Positions 12,682 through 22,842 of a stretch of 64,000 bases of DNA are shown piece after piece. A program made the position numbers and the translations under genes. Origin of the DNA: Glycocaulis sp. (GTDB taxonomy: Bacteria; Pseudomonadota; Alphaproteobacteria; Caulobacterales; Maricaulaceae); contig JAIUMI010000007.1 of the NCBI GenBank assembly GCA_022565665.1, positions 55,553-119,552 of the forward strand. Direction: 5' to 3'. Each line of letters starts with the position of its first letter. Position 1 is the first letter of the stretch. The notes under the pieces were generated by a model. That model made no database searches. It was not told the DNA's origin and saw nothing but the letters and a program-made list of their open reading frames with translations.

Positions 12682-12728
12682 TGCCGGAACTCCCGTTAGT
12701 GTGATGTTGGACCAGTCCGCTCAGCCTA

Positions 12729-13742
12729 TCACGCTTTGTGTGCCGGTTCGAGCCAGTGCATGGAAAAGGGCTGATCCTTTGCCACCCAGGACCGGCGCGG
12801 CATCAGACCGGCTTTCAGGGCGAGGTCCTGAAAGGTCGCGACGGTGAATTTGTGGGAGTTCTCCATATGGATGGTCTCGTGCTCGCGCAGCACGAAATTC
12901 TCCCCTCCCACCGTGAAGTGCTGGTCGCGCGTGGCCACCAGATACATCTCCACGCGTGAGCGGTAGGGGTTCCAGTGGGCGGCATAGCGCAGGCCCGACA
13001 GATCGATATTGCCGTTCAGCTCGGCATTGATCCGCTCAATCAGATTGAAGTTGAACGCTGCGGTGATATCGGCAGCATCATCATAGGCGGCCTCCAGCGT
13101 ACCGGCGTCTTTGCGCAGATCCGCGCCCACCAGCAGCGCATCGCCCGGACGCAGCCAGCCGCGCAGGGTTTTCAGCACGCCCAGCGCATCGATCAGCTCG
13201 AAATTGCCGATAGTGGAGCCGGGGAAGAAGATCACCCGCCTGCCGGCTTCCAGCCCGTCGGGCAAGGGCAGGGCGTCCAGGTCAATGGCCTGGGTGAAGT
13301 CGTGGCAGACCGCGCCGATGGTGAGATCCGGATAATCGGCCGCCAGCGCGCCGCAGGCGGCCTTCACGTGTTCGCCGGAGATATCCATGCCGACATAGGC
13401 CGCCGGGCGGTCCAGCGCGTCAAGAAGCGTGCGGATCTTCACGCTCGAGCCTGCGCCCGGCTCCAGCACCACGGCGCCGGGGCCAGCGAGCTCCGCCAGC
13501 ATGGGTCCGGTCTCCTCCAGCAGGGCCAGTTCGGTGCGGGTCAGATAATATTCGGGCTGCTCGGTAATCCGGTCGAACAGGCGTGAGCCTTCCTCGTCAT
13601 AATAGTATTTCGGCGGGATCGCCTTTTGCGGCTTGGCGAGGCCCGTCAGCACGTCGGCGCGGAAGTCGGCAGCCGGCGGGTGCATGTCTTCAAAGAAGGC
13701 AAGGCGGGGTGAACCGGTTTTCCGGTTTTGCGGCACGCTCAT
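12729..13742 (-). CDS. egtD: L-histidine N-alpha-methyltransferase (ergothioneine pathway)
   Basis: Makes trimethylhistidine (hercynine) from histidine and SAM; 337 residues. Marks: K-Y-Y-Y-D-E-E-G-S-R-L-F-D-R-I-T near residue 45, E-P-G-A-G-S-S-V-K-I (SAM site, about 94-103), F-F-P-G-S-T-I-G-N-F, and F-N-F-N-L-I-E-R-I-N. The usual partner egtB (sulphoxide synthase) is not next to it: nadD lies upstream and rsfS downstream. It therefore interrupts the common nadD-rsfS order. Confidence 0.94.
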   Translation of the reverse strand: MSVPQNRKTGSPRLAFFEDMHPPAADFRADVLTGLAKPQKAIPPKYYYDEEGSRLFDRITEQPEYYLTRTELALLEETGPMLAELAGPGAVVLEPGAGSSVKIRTLLDALDRPAAYVGMDISGEHVKAACGALAADYPDLTIGAVCHDFTQAIDLDALPLPDGLEAGRRVIFFPGSTIGNFELIDALGVLKTLRGWLRPGDALLVGADLRKDAGTLEAAYDDAADITAAFNFNLIERINAELNGNIDLSGLRYAAHWNPYRSRVEMYLVATRDQHFTVGGENFVLREHETIHMENSHKFTVATFQDLALKAGLMPRRSWVAKDQPFSMHWLEPAHKA

Positions 13743-13775
13743 GGCAGACGGGCTCGGATCGCTTCGGACGAGGGG

Positions 13776-14389
13776 CTAACGGCCCCGGCGCAGATCCGAG
13801 GACGCCTCAGCATGTAGGGGCGCGGTGATATATGTCCACCCCGGCGCGCCGAGGCGGGCGAGCTTGCGGGCCTGAATGGCTGCAACGCGCATACCCGCCA
13901 TTTCCCGGCTTGCGCGGCCCAGCCGCCATTTCAGGGACTGACCGCCCCGCGCGATCACTACGATCGGCACATGAGCGGCAATCGCGCGCCAGTCCTGCCA
14001 GCGGTGAAAACTGCCGAGCCCGTCAGCCCCCATGATCCACACAAAGCGCACGCCGGGATGGCGGGCCGTCAGATGCGCGATCAGCTCGGACGTGTAGCGC
14101 GTCCCAAGCCGGGCCTCGATTCCCGTCACCACATGGCGCGGTTCTGGGATCAGCGCTCTGACAGCTTCCATCCGCCTTGCGAGGTCGGACGGGGCATGGG
14201 GTTTGAGAGGATTATGCGGGGAGACCAGCCACCATACGCGGTCCAGTCCCAGCCGCTTCATCGCCGTCTGCGCGACATGGCGATGTCCCCGGTGCGGCGG
14301 ATCGAACGAGCCGCCATAGAGCCCGACCGTCATGCCAGGCTTCAGCGCCTCATCCTTGGCCGCCGCGTAGCGCATGTGGCCGGGCATCA

Positions 14390-14390
<1 letters not shown>
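13776..14390 (-). CDS. nadD: Nicotinate-nucleotide adenylyltransferase
   Basis: NAD biosynthesis enzyme of 204 residues. The nucleotidyltransferase motif G-G-S-F-D-P-P-H-R-G-H is at about residues 26-36, and the C-terminal S-S-D-L-R-R-G (normally S-S-T-x-I-R) is present in varied form. The start shares bases with the obgE stop (TGATG), so coupling is likely; inner ATGs nearer the motif are possible. Order obgE-nadD is typical. Confidence 0.94.
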
Positions 14391-15466
<1,076 letters not shown>

Positions 15467-16033
15467 TTATAGCGCAGGGTTTGCAGAACGCACCATGCGC
15501 GGGCAGGGCGCACAGCCCATCCGGCCGGCAGAGAACGCGTTCACCACCTCGCCGGTATAGGCAAAGCCGAGCTTTTCCAGCACCCGGCCCGATGCCGGAT
15601 TGTCCGCATAATGCCCGGCGGCAATCGCGGTGATGCCATCGTGCATCGCCGCGTCCAGCAAGGCGTGCCCGGCCTCGGTGGCATAACCCCGCCCCCAGAA
15701 GGGCTCACCCAGCCAGTAGCCGAACTCCCAAGGGCCATCGGAACGCGGGTGTAGGCCGATCATGCCGATGCCCTCGCCCGTGTCCTTCAGCAGGATGGCC
15801 CGCACCCGGTCGCCGCGATTGATCTCGGCCGCGCGGCAGGTGAGTACGTAGAGCTCCGCGCCGATCAGCGGATTGGGGTAGGGGATGCGTCCGGTCATGC
15901 GTGACACGGCGAGGTTCGAGCTGCCGGCCGAAATCCAGGATGCATCACTTATGGCCAAGGGCCGCAGGACCAGCCGGTCTGTCTCCAGCCAGTCCTCGCT
16001 CTCTTCGTCGTCTCTCAAGGCGTTGGCGGTCAT
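15467..16033 (-). CDS. GNAT-family N-acetyltransferase (RimJ/RimL-like)
   Basis: A 188-residue acetyltransferase: L-E-T-D-R-L-V-L-R-P-L at the start, the acetyl-CoA loop region W-G-R-G-Y-A-T-E-A-G, and the end motif N-P-A-S-G-R-V-L-E-K-L-G-F. I chose the second ATG (16033), which has GGAGG 5-6 bases before it; the first ATG at 16045 lacks one. Substrate is unknown: RimJ/RimL relatives acetylate ribosomal proteins, small molecules or antibiotics. It sits between rpmA and obgE, downstream of a strong terminator. Confidence 0.88.
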   Translation of the reverse strand: MTANALRDDEESEDWLETDRLVLRPLAISDASWISAGSSNLAVSRMTGRIPYPNPLIGAELYVLTCRAAEINRGDRVRAILLKDTGEGIGMIGLHPRSDGPWEFGYWLGEPFWGRGYATEAGHALLDAAMHDGITAIAAGHYADNPASGRVLEKLGFAYTGEVVNAFSAGRMGCAPCPRMVRSANPAL

Positions 16034-16077
16034 GTCCGCCTCCATGCCAATGACGTCCGCGAAGGAAAGACGCCACG

Positions 16078-16111
16078 AAAAAGGGGAGCCAGGTGATCCC
16101 TGGCTCCCCTT
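16078..16111 (-). terminator. Rho-independent terminator after rpmA
   Basis: AAGGGGAGCCAGG (16081-16093) and CCTGGCTCCCCTT (16099-16111) form a 13-bp perfect stem with a 5-base loop; reading leftwards, TTTTT follows (16082-16078). It ends the rplU-rpmA transcript before the GNAT gene. Confidence 0.9.
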
Positions 16112-16186
16112 CGGTCGAGCTTTTGCGGCATGGCCGCTTTACAGGATCACCCTCTTGGAGAGGCGATCCGTAAACTGCGAACCGCC

Positions 16187-16456
16187 CTATTCGGCTGCGT
16201 CGGTAAGCGGTGCGACCGATACATACATGCGGTCGTTTTTCTTGCGGGAGAACTCCACCTTGCCCTCGGTGAGAGCGAACAGGGTGTGATCCTTGCCCAT
16301 GCCGACATTGGCACCGGGATAATATTTGGTGCCGCGCTGGCGGATAATGATATTGCCGGGGATGACAGCCTGACCGCCGGCCTTCTTGACGCCAAGGCGC
16401 CGGCCTTCACTGTCGCGTCCGTTGCGGGATGAACCGCCTGCCTTCTTGTGAGCCAT
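16187..16456 (-). CDS. rpmA: 50S ribosomal protein L27
   Basis: 89 residues, normal length. N-terminus [16 protein letters not shown] is the conserved flexible tail reaching the peptidyl-transferase centre; it starts directly without the cleavable leader seen in Firmicutes. GGAGAG precedes the ATG. It forms an operon with rplU, as nearly always. Confidence 0.99.
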   Translation of the reverse strand: MAHKKAGGSSRNGRDSEGRRLGVKKAGGQAVIPGNIIIRQRGTKYYPGANVGMGKDHTLFALTEGKVEFSRKKNDRMYVSVAPLTDAAE

Positions 16457-16501
16457 GATCCGCTCTCCTTAAATCTCGTCTGTCGCAGCGGCGAAACGGG
16501 C

Positions 16502-17188
16502 CTAGCCCTTCGCCAGTTCCTTGGCTTGCTTGATCCAGTCACCGGTCTCGGCTTTCGCCTTGATGCCGGGAATTTCCGCGTCCAGCGCATCCAGGTCAGC
16601 GGCCTTCCAGGCGGCGACCTGCGCAAAGCCCGTCACGCCAGCGGCGTTGAGCTTTTTGGCAAATGCCGGACCCACGCCGTTGAGCTGGGTCAGATCGTCA
16701 TTGGCGGCCTTGGCCTTCGGTGCGGCTTTCGCGGCGGGCTTTTCAGCCTTTGCGGCCGGCTTGGCAGCAGCCTTGGGCGCAGCAGCGGCTTTCGGTGCAG
16801 CCTTGGCAGGCGCGGCCTCTTCAGCCTTGGCCTTGGGAGCCACTTTCGCCTTGGCAGCCGTTTTCGGCTTGGCGCCCGGCAGCACGATCTCGGAGATCGC
16901 GACGAACGCTTCCCACTGGCGGTGGCCCTTGGTGCGGCGGTAGTTCTGGCGGCGGCGCTTTTTGAAGACGATGACTTTCTCGCCCTTGCGCACTTCCACC
17001 AGTTCGCCGATCACCTGCGCGCCGTCGATGAGCGGGCTGCCCACGGTCACGCCGCTGTCGCCGCCCAGCATCAGCACTTCGCCGAACACGACCTGGTCGC
17101 CCGCTTCGCCTTCAATTTTTTCCACGACGAGGCGGTCGCCTTCGGCAACCTTGTACTGCTTCCCGCCGGTCTTGATTACCGCATACAT
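16502..17188 (-). CDS. rplU: 50S ribosomal protein L21 with C-terminal helix-hairpin-helix extension
   Basis: 228 residues, more than twice the usual 103. Residues 1-103 are L21 ([12 protein letters not shown], and [14 protein letters not shown]). Residues about 110-163 are a lysine/alanine/proline-rich linker like a histone tail. Residues about 165-228 ([17 protein letters not shown]) look like a helix-hairpin-helix nucleic-acid-binding domain. Extended L21 of this kind occurs in alphaproteobacteria. Transcribed from a strong promoter at 17330-17357. Confidence 0.96.
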   Translation of the reverse strand: MYAVIKTGGKQYKVAEGDRLVVEKIEGEAGDQVVFGEVLMLGGDSGVTVGSPLIDGAQVIGELVEVRKGEKVIVFKKRRRQNYRRTKGHRQWEAFVAISEIVLPGAKPKTAAKAKVAPKAKAEEAAPAKAAPKAAAAPKAAAKPAAKAEKPAAKAAPKAKAANDDLTQLNGVGPAFAKKLNAAGVTGFAQVAAWKAADLDALDAEIPGIKAKAETGDWIKQAKELAKG

Positions 17189-17329
17189 CTCTTTTCACCT
17201 CTTCTGCGGCGAGATCTTCCAAATCCGTTGGAAGCCTTGCCCTTTTTCTTCGCCAGCTTCTTTGCAAGATGGCGTTGTCACAACAAAGTGCCCGCGCTCA
17301 AGGCCTGAGGCGGGCGTCAGAGGCGCGGA

Positions 17330-17357
17330 CTTATACGCGAGAGGCCCGCAGAGTCAA
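17330..17357 (-). promoter_or_regulatory. Sigma-70-type promoter for rplU-rpmA
   Basis: On the minus strand TTGACT (17357-17352) and TATAAG (17335-17330) are separated by 16 bases, close to the housekeeping consensus. It leaves a leader of about 135 bases before rplU. The gap 17189-17502 otherwise holds only this leader and the tRNA-Ser promoter. Confidence 0.6.
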
Positions 17358-17461
17358 TCGCCACGGGGTGTTTGGCCCTATCTGCGTGACAGCGGATATT
17401 CACCGGGAACAGCTGGGATGTGCCGGTCTGGAAGCGCGCGTCGAAGAAACACATTACCCGC

Positions 17462-17490
17462 TTGCGGGGTGGGAGGCTTGCCGCTAGGTT
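17462..17490 (+). promoter_or_regulatory. Candidate promoter for tRNA-Ser
   Basis: TTGCGG, 17-base spacer, TAGGTT, ending 12 bases before the tRNA 5' end. Spacing is right, the match to consensus is moderate. Confidence 0.4.
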
Positions 17491-17502
17491 CCGCGCCTTC
17501 GC

Positions 17503-17592
<90 letters not shown>

Positions 17593-17627
17593 GGTTTCTT
17601 GATCAGGTTTCCTGAAGCGCTCCGGGC

Positions 17628-18272
17628 CTATTTCGCGGCGATGTGGACGAGGCTTTCCACATCAATGCGTTCATCGCCACCGCACACGCCGATAATCAGG
17701 GCTTCGTCGCAGCCTTCGCCTACGAGATAGGCGTGGCCCATAGAGCTGTCGAGATAGTAGGATTCCCACTTCTCGAGGACGACCGGGTCATAGAACTCGG
17801 TATGGACCTCGACCCGGCCCTCCAGCACGAAGATGAACTCCTCCCCGCCATGGCGGACCAGATCGCCGAACTCCTCCACCGTGCGCGCACGCACCTTGGT
17901 GAAGATGGGGATCATGCTCTTCTTGCGCAGCTCGGTGCACAGATAGAAATAGTCGTAATTATCGGTTTCCACGCGCATGCCGGTATCCAGCGTGCCCTTG
18001 GCGCGCCGCCCTGTGACGGGGCCAGATGCGGGGGCGCTTTCCTGGCCGGGTACGCTGAACAGGTCTGACAGGGGGATGTTCAGGCGCTGGCTTAGCTGGA
18101 GCAGCTTGTCATAGGTCAGCGTCAGCCGGTCATGCTCGATCTTGGAGAGGGTCGAGAGCGGAATGCCGGAATGCTCGCTCATTTCCTTGAGCGTCCAGCC
18201 ATTGCGCTGGCGAATCGCCCGGATGACCTGACCCAGCGTCGTCTGCGTATCGGCAGCGCCCTTTTTCATCAT
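17628..18272 (-). CDS. XRE-family regulator with C-terminal cupin domain
   Basis: 214 residues. Helix-turn-helix of the XRE type at about residues 13-66 (L-G-Q-V-I-R-A-I-R-Q-R-N-G-W-T-L, then S-G-I-P-L-S-T-L-S-K-I-E), a linker, and a cupin sensor domain from about 125 to 205 (V-R-H-G-G-E-E-F-I-F-V-L-E-G). Such regulators usually sense a small carboxylate or amino-acid-like ligand and control the neighbouring uptake or catabolic operon. It is divergent from the TonB-receptor operon, with a 307-base shared control region that holds repeated GATCAGAAAA motifs. Local control of the 18-28 kb locus is inferred. Confidence 0.9.
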   Translation of the reverse strand: MMKKGAADTQTTLGQVIRAIRQRNGWTLKEMSEHSGIPLSTLSKIEHDRLTLTYDKLLQLSQRLNIPLSDLFSVPGQESAPASGPVTGRRAKGTLDTGMRVETDNYDYFYLCTELRKKSMIPIFTKVRARTVEEFGDLVRHGGEEFIFVLEGRVEVHTEFYDPVVLEKWESYYLDSSMGHAYLVGEGCDEALIIGVCGGDERIDVESLVHIAAK

Positions 18273-18315
18273 GTTTTCCTGACCGGCATACGGCGTAGAT
18301 CCGCAGAACTGACCC

Positions 18316-18335
18316 GATCAGAAAACCGGTTTCTG
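18316..18335. promoter_or_regulatory. Palindrome near the XRE-cupin gene, candidate operator
   Basis: CAGAAA-ACCGG-TTTCTG (18319-18335) is an inverted repeat with 6-bp arms, preceded by GAT so that GATCAGAAAA (18316-18325) recurs at 18438-18447. It lies 44 bases upstream of the regulator gene, a likely autoregulatory position. Confidence 0.45.
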
Positions 18336-18435
18336 CCGGGGCGAGTCACAACGCTAGCCATTAAGGCCGTGCGATGCAAAGCCCCTGAACGATGCGGTTC
18401 GGCATTCATGGCATATCCGCATGGATCATTTTATC

Positions 18436-18473
18436 CTGATCAGAAAATTTCGTTGACATTTCTCTTATCGGGA
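18436..18473 (+). promoter_or_regulatory. Promoter/operator region of the TonB-receptor operon
   Basis: CTGATCAG (18436-18443) begins a second GATCAGAAAA copy; TTGACA (18453-18458) fits a -35 box; ATTTCTCTTATCGG (18458-18471) matches 12 of 14 bases of the palindromic site upstream of the D-aminoacylase gene. No good -10 is obvious. The rest of the gap 18273-18579 shows nothing else. Confidence 0.45.
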
Positions 18474-18579
18474 TGGAGGGTGCCCGGATCGGGATCTGGC
18501 CGGACTCCGTGCGAGCTGGCCGTCGACGGCCGGTGCACGGCGTCACAAAACCATGAACGCAAAGTTCAGGAGGGGAGTT

Positions 18580-20799
18580 ATGAACATGATCAGGCATTCG
18601 CTTCGCGCGGGGCTTCTGGGCACAGCCGCCATGGCACTGTGCGCACCTGCCCTGGCTTTTGAAGATGCAGCGGAGGATGGCACTCAGCCGGCCGCTTCGC
18701 AGGTACGCGATGTTATCTACGTCACCGCGCAAAAGCGCGAAGAGGCCATTACCGACATTCCCGCCTCAATCAGCGTGGTTTCCGGCGAGCGGCTGCAGAA
18801 TATGGGCGTGGGCTCGCTGGCGGATTATGCCGCGTATGTCCCGGGTGTGAATGTGGGCAGCGGAGGCAGCCCCGGTCAGACCTCGATCACACTGCGCGGT
18901 ATTGCGCCGGTAGGGCCTGGTGCCACCGTCAGCACCCATATCGATGATACGCCGCTGGGTGGCAGCTCGAACTACTCGCGCGCATCGGTCTTTGCGCTGG
19001 ACTTGTTTCCGAACGATATCGAGAGGGTCGAAATCCTGCGTGGCCCGCAGGGCACGCTCTATGGGGCGAGCGCGATGGGTGGCCTTCTGCGCTATGTCAC
19101 GCGCACGCCTGATCCGTCCGGCTTCTCGGCGCAGATGGCTGGCGAGATGTTCTCGGTCGCCGATGCCAGCTCGCTGGGCTATGGCGCGCGCGGGCGGGTG
19201 AACGTGCCGCTGGCTGATAATGCCGCATTCAGCGCGAGCCTCTTCACGCGGGAGACGCCGGGCTATGTGGACAATACGCTAACCGGGCGCAGTGATCAGA
19301 ACGAGCTGACCCAGACCGGTGGACGGCTGGCTCTATTCTTCGAGCCCGCCAGCAATTTCACCATCAATCTGTCGGCGATGTTCCAGAACATCGATTCAGC
19401 CGACAATGCTCAGGTCTATCTCGATCCAGCGACGCTCCAGACCTTCGACGGCCCACGCACCACGCGTAATCAGCTAGCCGAGCCGTTTGAGAAGCGGGAG
19501 CGCTATTATGCCGCGCGGCTCAACTGGGATGTCGGCTTTGCCGACTTCACCTCGACCACCAGCCTTTCCAACATCGTGAACAATCAGACGCAGGATGCCA
19601 GCACGATCTATGGCGTGCTGTTCCCGATGTTTACCGGTGGGGCTGTTCCGCCGGGCCTGTCGGAATTCAACATCATTCTCGATCTGGAGAAGTTCACGCA
19701 GGAATTCCGGCTGACGTCAGCCGGCGATGGTCCCTGGCAGTGGATGGCGGGGCTGTTCTACACGCAGGAAGACAGCGTCAACCAGCAGATCGCGACCGCT
19801 CTCGATATGTCGGGGAGCTCGATCCCTGGTCTCGACCCGCTGGCCATTGTGGGACTGCCCAGCAGTTATGAAGAAATCGCCGTGTTCGGCAATATGAGCT
19901 TTGACGTCACCGACCGGCTTACGTTGGGGCTGGGCGGTCGCCTTGCGCGCAACGAGCAGGACTTCGCCCAGATTTCCGATGGCCCGCTGGTTGGCGGTTT
20001 CCAGGAGGTGCCTGGCGATTCCTCTGAGACCGTGTTCACCTACATGGCCAGCGCGACTTTTGATGTAACCGACCAGACCATGCTCTATGGCCGTATCGCC
20101 AGTGGCTACCGTCCTGGCGGCCCCAATGTGGCGCTGCCGGGTGTGCCCCCGCAGGTCGATGCGGACCGGCTGGTAAACTACGAGGTGGGTATCAAGTCGG
20201 ACTTCTGGGATGGCCGTGCGCTCATCGAGGCGACAGCGTTCTGGATTGAGTGGGAAGATATCCAGCTGGCGACCGCTGCGGGCGGGCTGAGCTGGCTGAC
20301 CAATGGGGATACGGCCCGCTCGCGCGGTATCGAATTCCAGGGCGTTGTCGCTCCTGTTGACGGGTTGCGTCTCGGCCTGAACGCAGCCTTCGTGGACTCC
20401 GTTCTTACTGCTGATGCACCTGACCTGTCTGCCGTCAGTGGTGACCGTCTGCCGGGTGTGCCGCGGTATAACTACTCACTGACAGCCGATTATGGCTGGG
20501 GGCTTGAAAACGGCTGGGATGCGAGCGTCGGCGGTGGCATCCGCTGGATTGGTGACCGCAATGTCTCCTATCCCGGCGCTGCCAACTTCATGAAGCTCGA
20601 CAGCTATCACTCCGTTGATCTCAATGCCGAGATAACCAACGGAAGCTGGGCGCTGCGCGGCTATGTGCGCAATCTGACCGATGAGGATGTCTACCTCAGC
20701 GGAACCCGGATGACTGATGCGTTTGGCGCTCCGACCTTCGTAATGAGCTCGTTGCTCCAGCCGCGTACAGTCGGCCTCGTGCTTAGCGTCAGCCGCTAG
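18580..20799 (+). CDS. TonB-dependent outer-membrane receptor
   Basis: 739 residues. Signal peptide to about residue 26 (cleavage after A-L-A), a TonB-box-like stretch I-Y-V-T-A-Q-K-R-E-E, a plug domain (D-I-P-A-S-I-S-V-V; L-R-G-P-Q-G-T-L-Y-G-A-S-A-M-G-G) and a 22-strand-type barrel ending in a V-G-L-V-L-S-V-S-R strand. I chose ATG 18580 because AGGAGGGG lies just upstream. It resembles the Caulobacterales type of receptor importing sugars, peptides or other nutrients rather than only siderophores. First gene of a tight operon with hydrolases and D-glutamate genes, so a D-amino-acid peptide or muropeptide ligand is a reasonable guess. Confidence 0.95.
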   Translation: MNMIRHSLRAGLLGTAAMALCAPALAFEDAAEDGTQPAASQVRDVIYVTAQKREEAITDIPASISVVSGERLQNMGVGSLADYAAYVPGVNVGSGGSPGQTSITLRGIAPVGPGATVSTHIDDTPLGGSSNYSRASVFALDLFPNDIERVEILRGPQGTLYGASAMGGLLRYVTRTPDPSGFSAQMAGEMFSVADASSLGYGARGRVNVPLADNAAFSASLFTRETPGYVDNTLTGRSDQNELTQTGGRLALFFEPASNFTINLSAMFQNIDSADNAQVYLDPATLQTFDGPRTTRNQLAEPFEKRERYYAARLNWDVGFADFTSTTSLSNIVNNQTQDASTIYGVLFPMFTGGAVPPGLSEFNIILDLEKFTQEFRLTSAGDGPWQWMAGLFYTQEDSVNQQIATALDMSGSSIPGLDPLAIVGLPSSYEEIAVFGNMSFDVTDRLTLGLGGRLARNEQDFAQISDGPLVGGFQEVPGDSSETVFTYMASATFDVTDQTMLYGRIASGYRPGGPNVALPGVPPQVDADRLVNYEVGIKSDFWDGRALIEATAFWIEWEDIQLATAAGGLSWLTNGDTARSRGIEFQGVVAPVDGLRLGLNAAFVDSVLTADAPDLSAVSGDRLPGVPRYNYSLTADYGWGLENGWDASVGGGIRWIGDRNVSYPGAANFMKLDSYHSVDLNAEITNGSWALRGYVRNLTDEDVYLSGTRMTDAFGAPTFVMSSLLQPRTVGLVLSVSR

Positions 20800-20831
20800 A
20801 GCGGCCAGTCTCGGACAGGGAAGGAAAAGTG

Positions 20832-22826
20832 ATGGTGAAGGATTGGATGCGGGGCGCATTTGGCGCTCTGCTGGCGGGGTTCACCTTGTCGGCAGCCACG
20901 GCTCAGGTGCCCGAACTGCCTGAAGCCGAGGAAGAGGTGCTGCAATTGCCGGTGCCGGATGCACCAGCGCAGGACAGCGTGCCCGCATCCGGTCCGATTG
21001 ACCCGGCCGATCTCGAAAGCTGGCTGGATGGCTTCATGCCCTACGCGCTGGCCCAGGGTGATCTGGCCGGTGCGGTGGTCACGGTCGTTGCAGACGGGGA
21101 AATCCTGCTCAGCAAGGGTTATGGCTATGCCGATCTGGAAACCCGCGCCCCGGTTGATCCTGACGCCACCCTTTTCCGTCCCGGTTCGGTCTCCAAGCTG
21201 ATCACCTGGACCGCGGTCATGCAGCTGGTCGAGGAAGGGCTTGTTGAACTCGATGCTGACATCAACACCTATCTCGATTTCGAGGTGAACGCGATCGATG
21301 GTCCGGTCACCATCCGTCACATCCTCCATCACACGCCCGGCTGGGGCGAGGCGGTGCGGGGCCTGATCATGGATGATCAGGACAAGCTTCCGTCGCTCAG
21401 CCGGTATGTGCGCGAGAACGTGCCCCCGGCCATGTATCCGGCTGGCGAGGTGCCTGCTTATTCCAACTACGGCACGGCGCTCGCAGGCTATGTGGTCGAG
21501 CGCGTGTCCGGCATGGCCTTCGATGACTATCTCGATCAGCGCATCTTCGCGCCTCTGGGCATGGAGCGGTCGACTCTGCGCCAGCCCTTGCCCGAACATC
21601 TCGAAGCGCTGATGTCCAGTGGCTATATGCGCGCATCCGATGGAGAGGCTCGCCCGTTCGAGATTGTCAGCGCCGCGCCTGCGGGGTCGATGTCATCAAC
21701 CGGCAGTGATATGGGCCGCCTGATGATCGCCTATCTCAATAATGGCGAGGGATTGCTGTCGCCGGAGACGGCGGAGCTCATGTATACGAGCGAGGACCGC
21801 AAGCTGCCCTCCCTCAATTCCATGGTGCTTGGCTTCTATCAGCAAAACCGTAATGGCCACCGTATTATCGGTCATGGCGGTGATACGACCCTCTTCCATT
21901 CCAATCTCCACCTCTATCTCGATCACGGGGTCGGCCTGTACATCTCGATGAACAGCACCGGGCGCGGCGGAGCGACGGGACGTATCCGCCAGGCCCTGTT
22001 CGAGCAGTTCACCGACCGGTATTTCCCGGTGGAACTGGAAGAATTGCCGACGCTGGAGACGGCCGAGGAGCATGGCCGCATGCTGGTTGGCCAGTATCTC
22101 GTCTCGCGCCGCCCGTCAGGCAACTTCCTGGCGTCGAGCTGGCTTCTGAGCCCGGCCAGCGTGACCATGAATGCTGACAACGAGCTGTCGCTTTCCATCC
22201 TGAACGATACCGCCGGTGCGCCGATGCGCTTCCACGAGGTCGAGCCCTTTGTCTGGCAACAGGTTGGTGGCGTTGAACGCCTTTCGGCCCGCATTGGTGA
22301 AGACGGCCGTGTGGAGATGTTCAGCGCAGCCTTCTTCTCGCCCTTCATGGTGTTCATGCCGGTGGAGTGGTGGCGTAATGGCGCCCTGCTTATGCCCTTC
22401 GTGGGTATCGCTGCTGCCGCGCTGTTGCTGACCTTCATCTTCTGGCCCGTGCGCGCAGTTGTGCGCTGGCGCTTCGGCAAGCGCTTCGAACGGTCAGGCC
22501 GGGACGCGATGGCCCACCGTCTGGTGCCGCTCGGGGCGCTGGCAACGCTGATCCATGTCGGCGGCTGGGTCTGGCTCATCACGCATATGATGTCCGATTT
22601 CACCCGGCTGGACGGGCGTATGGACGGCATGCTGCTGCTGCTGCAGTTCCTGTCCGTGCTGCCGCTGGCGGCCCTCGCTATCATGGCGTGGAACACCTTC
22701 GTGGTCTGGACTGGCCGTGCGAGCTGGTTTGCCAGGCTTTGGAGCCTGGTATTGCTGGCGTCCATGCTGGTCATGCTCTGGTTCCTGACCGTTGCCGGCT
22801 TCTTCAATTTCGGCACAAGCTTCTAG
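20832..22826 (+). CDS. Serine hydrolase (beta-lactamase/DD-peptidase fold) with four C-terminal membrane segments
   Basis: 664 residues. Signal peptide to about 25. Hydrolase domain of the class C beta-lactamase/esterase/D-aminopeptidase family: nucleophile S119 in G-S-V-S-K (S-x-x-K), Y210 in A-Y-S-N-Y (Y-x-N), and H-G-G at 348-350 replacing K-T-G. After about residue 510 come four hydrophobic segments (about 515-540, 565-587, 597-623, 632-656), so the enzyme is tied to the inner membrane and faces the periplasm. The family cuts D-amino-acid peptides, amides or esters. ATG 20832 follows AAGGAA; an in-frame GTG three bases before is less likely. Second gene of the operon, 32 bases after the receptor. 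Confidence 0.92.
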   Translation: MVKDWMRGAFGALLAGFTLSAATAQVPELPEAEEEVLQLPVPDAPAQDSVPASGPIDPADLESWLDGFMPYALAQGDLAGAVVTVVADGEILLSKGYGYADLETRAPVDPDATLFRPGSVSKLITWTAVMQLVEEGLVELDADINTYLDFEVNAIDGPVTIRHILHHTPGWGEAVRGLIMDDQDKLPSLSRYVRENVPPAMYPAGEVPAYSNYGTALAGYVVERVSGMAFDDYLDQRIFAPLGMERSTLRQPLPEHLEALMSSGYMRASDGEARPFEIVSAAPAGSMSSTGSDMGRLMIAYLNNGEGLLSPETAELMYTSEDRKLPSLNSMVLGFYQQNRNGHRIIGHGGDTTLFHSNLHLYLDHGVGLYISMNSTGRGGATGRIRQALFEQFTDRYFPVELEELPTLETAEEHGRMLVGQYLVSRRPSGNFLASSWLLSPASVTMNADNELSLSILNDTAGAPMRFHEVEPFVWQQVGGVERLSARIGEDGRVEMFSAAFFSPFMVFMPVEWWRNGALLMPFVGIAAAALLLTFIFWPVRAVVRWRFGKRFERSGRDAMAHRLVPLGALATLIHVGGWVWLITHMMSDFTRLDGRMDGMLLLLQFLSVLPLAALAIMAWNTFVVWTGRASWFARLWSLVLLASMLVMLWFLTVAGFFNFGTSF

Positions 22827-22842
22827 GCGGGGAGGTAGAGAG

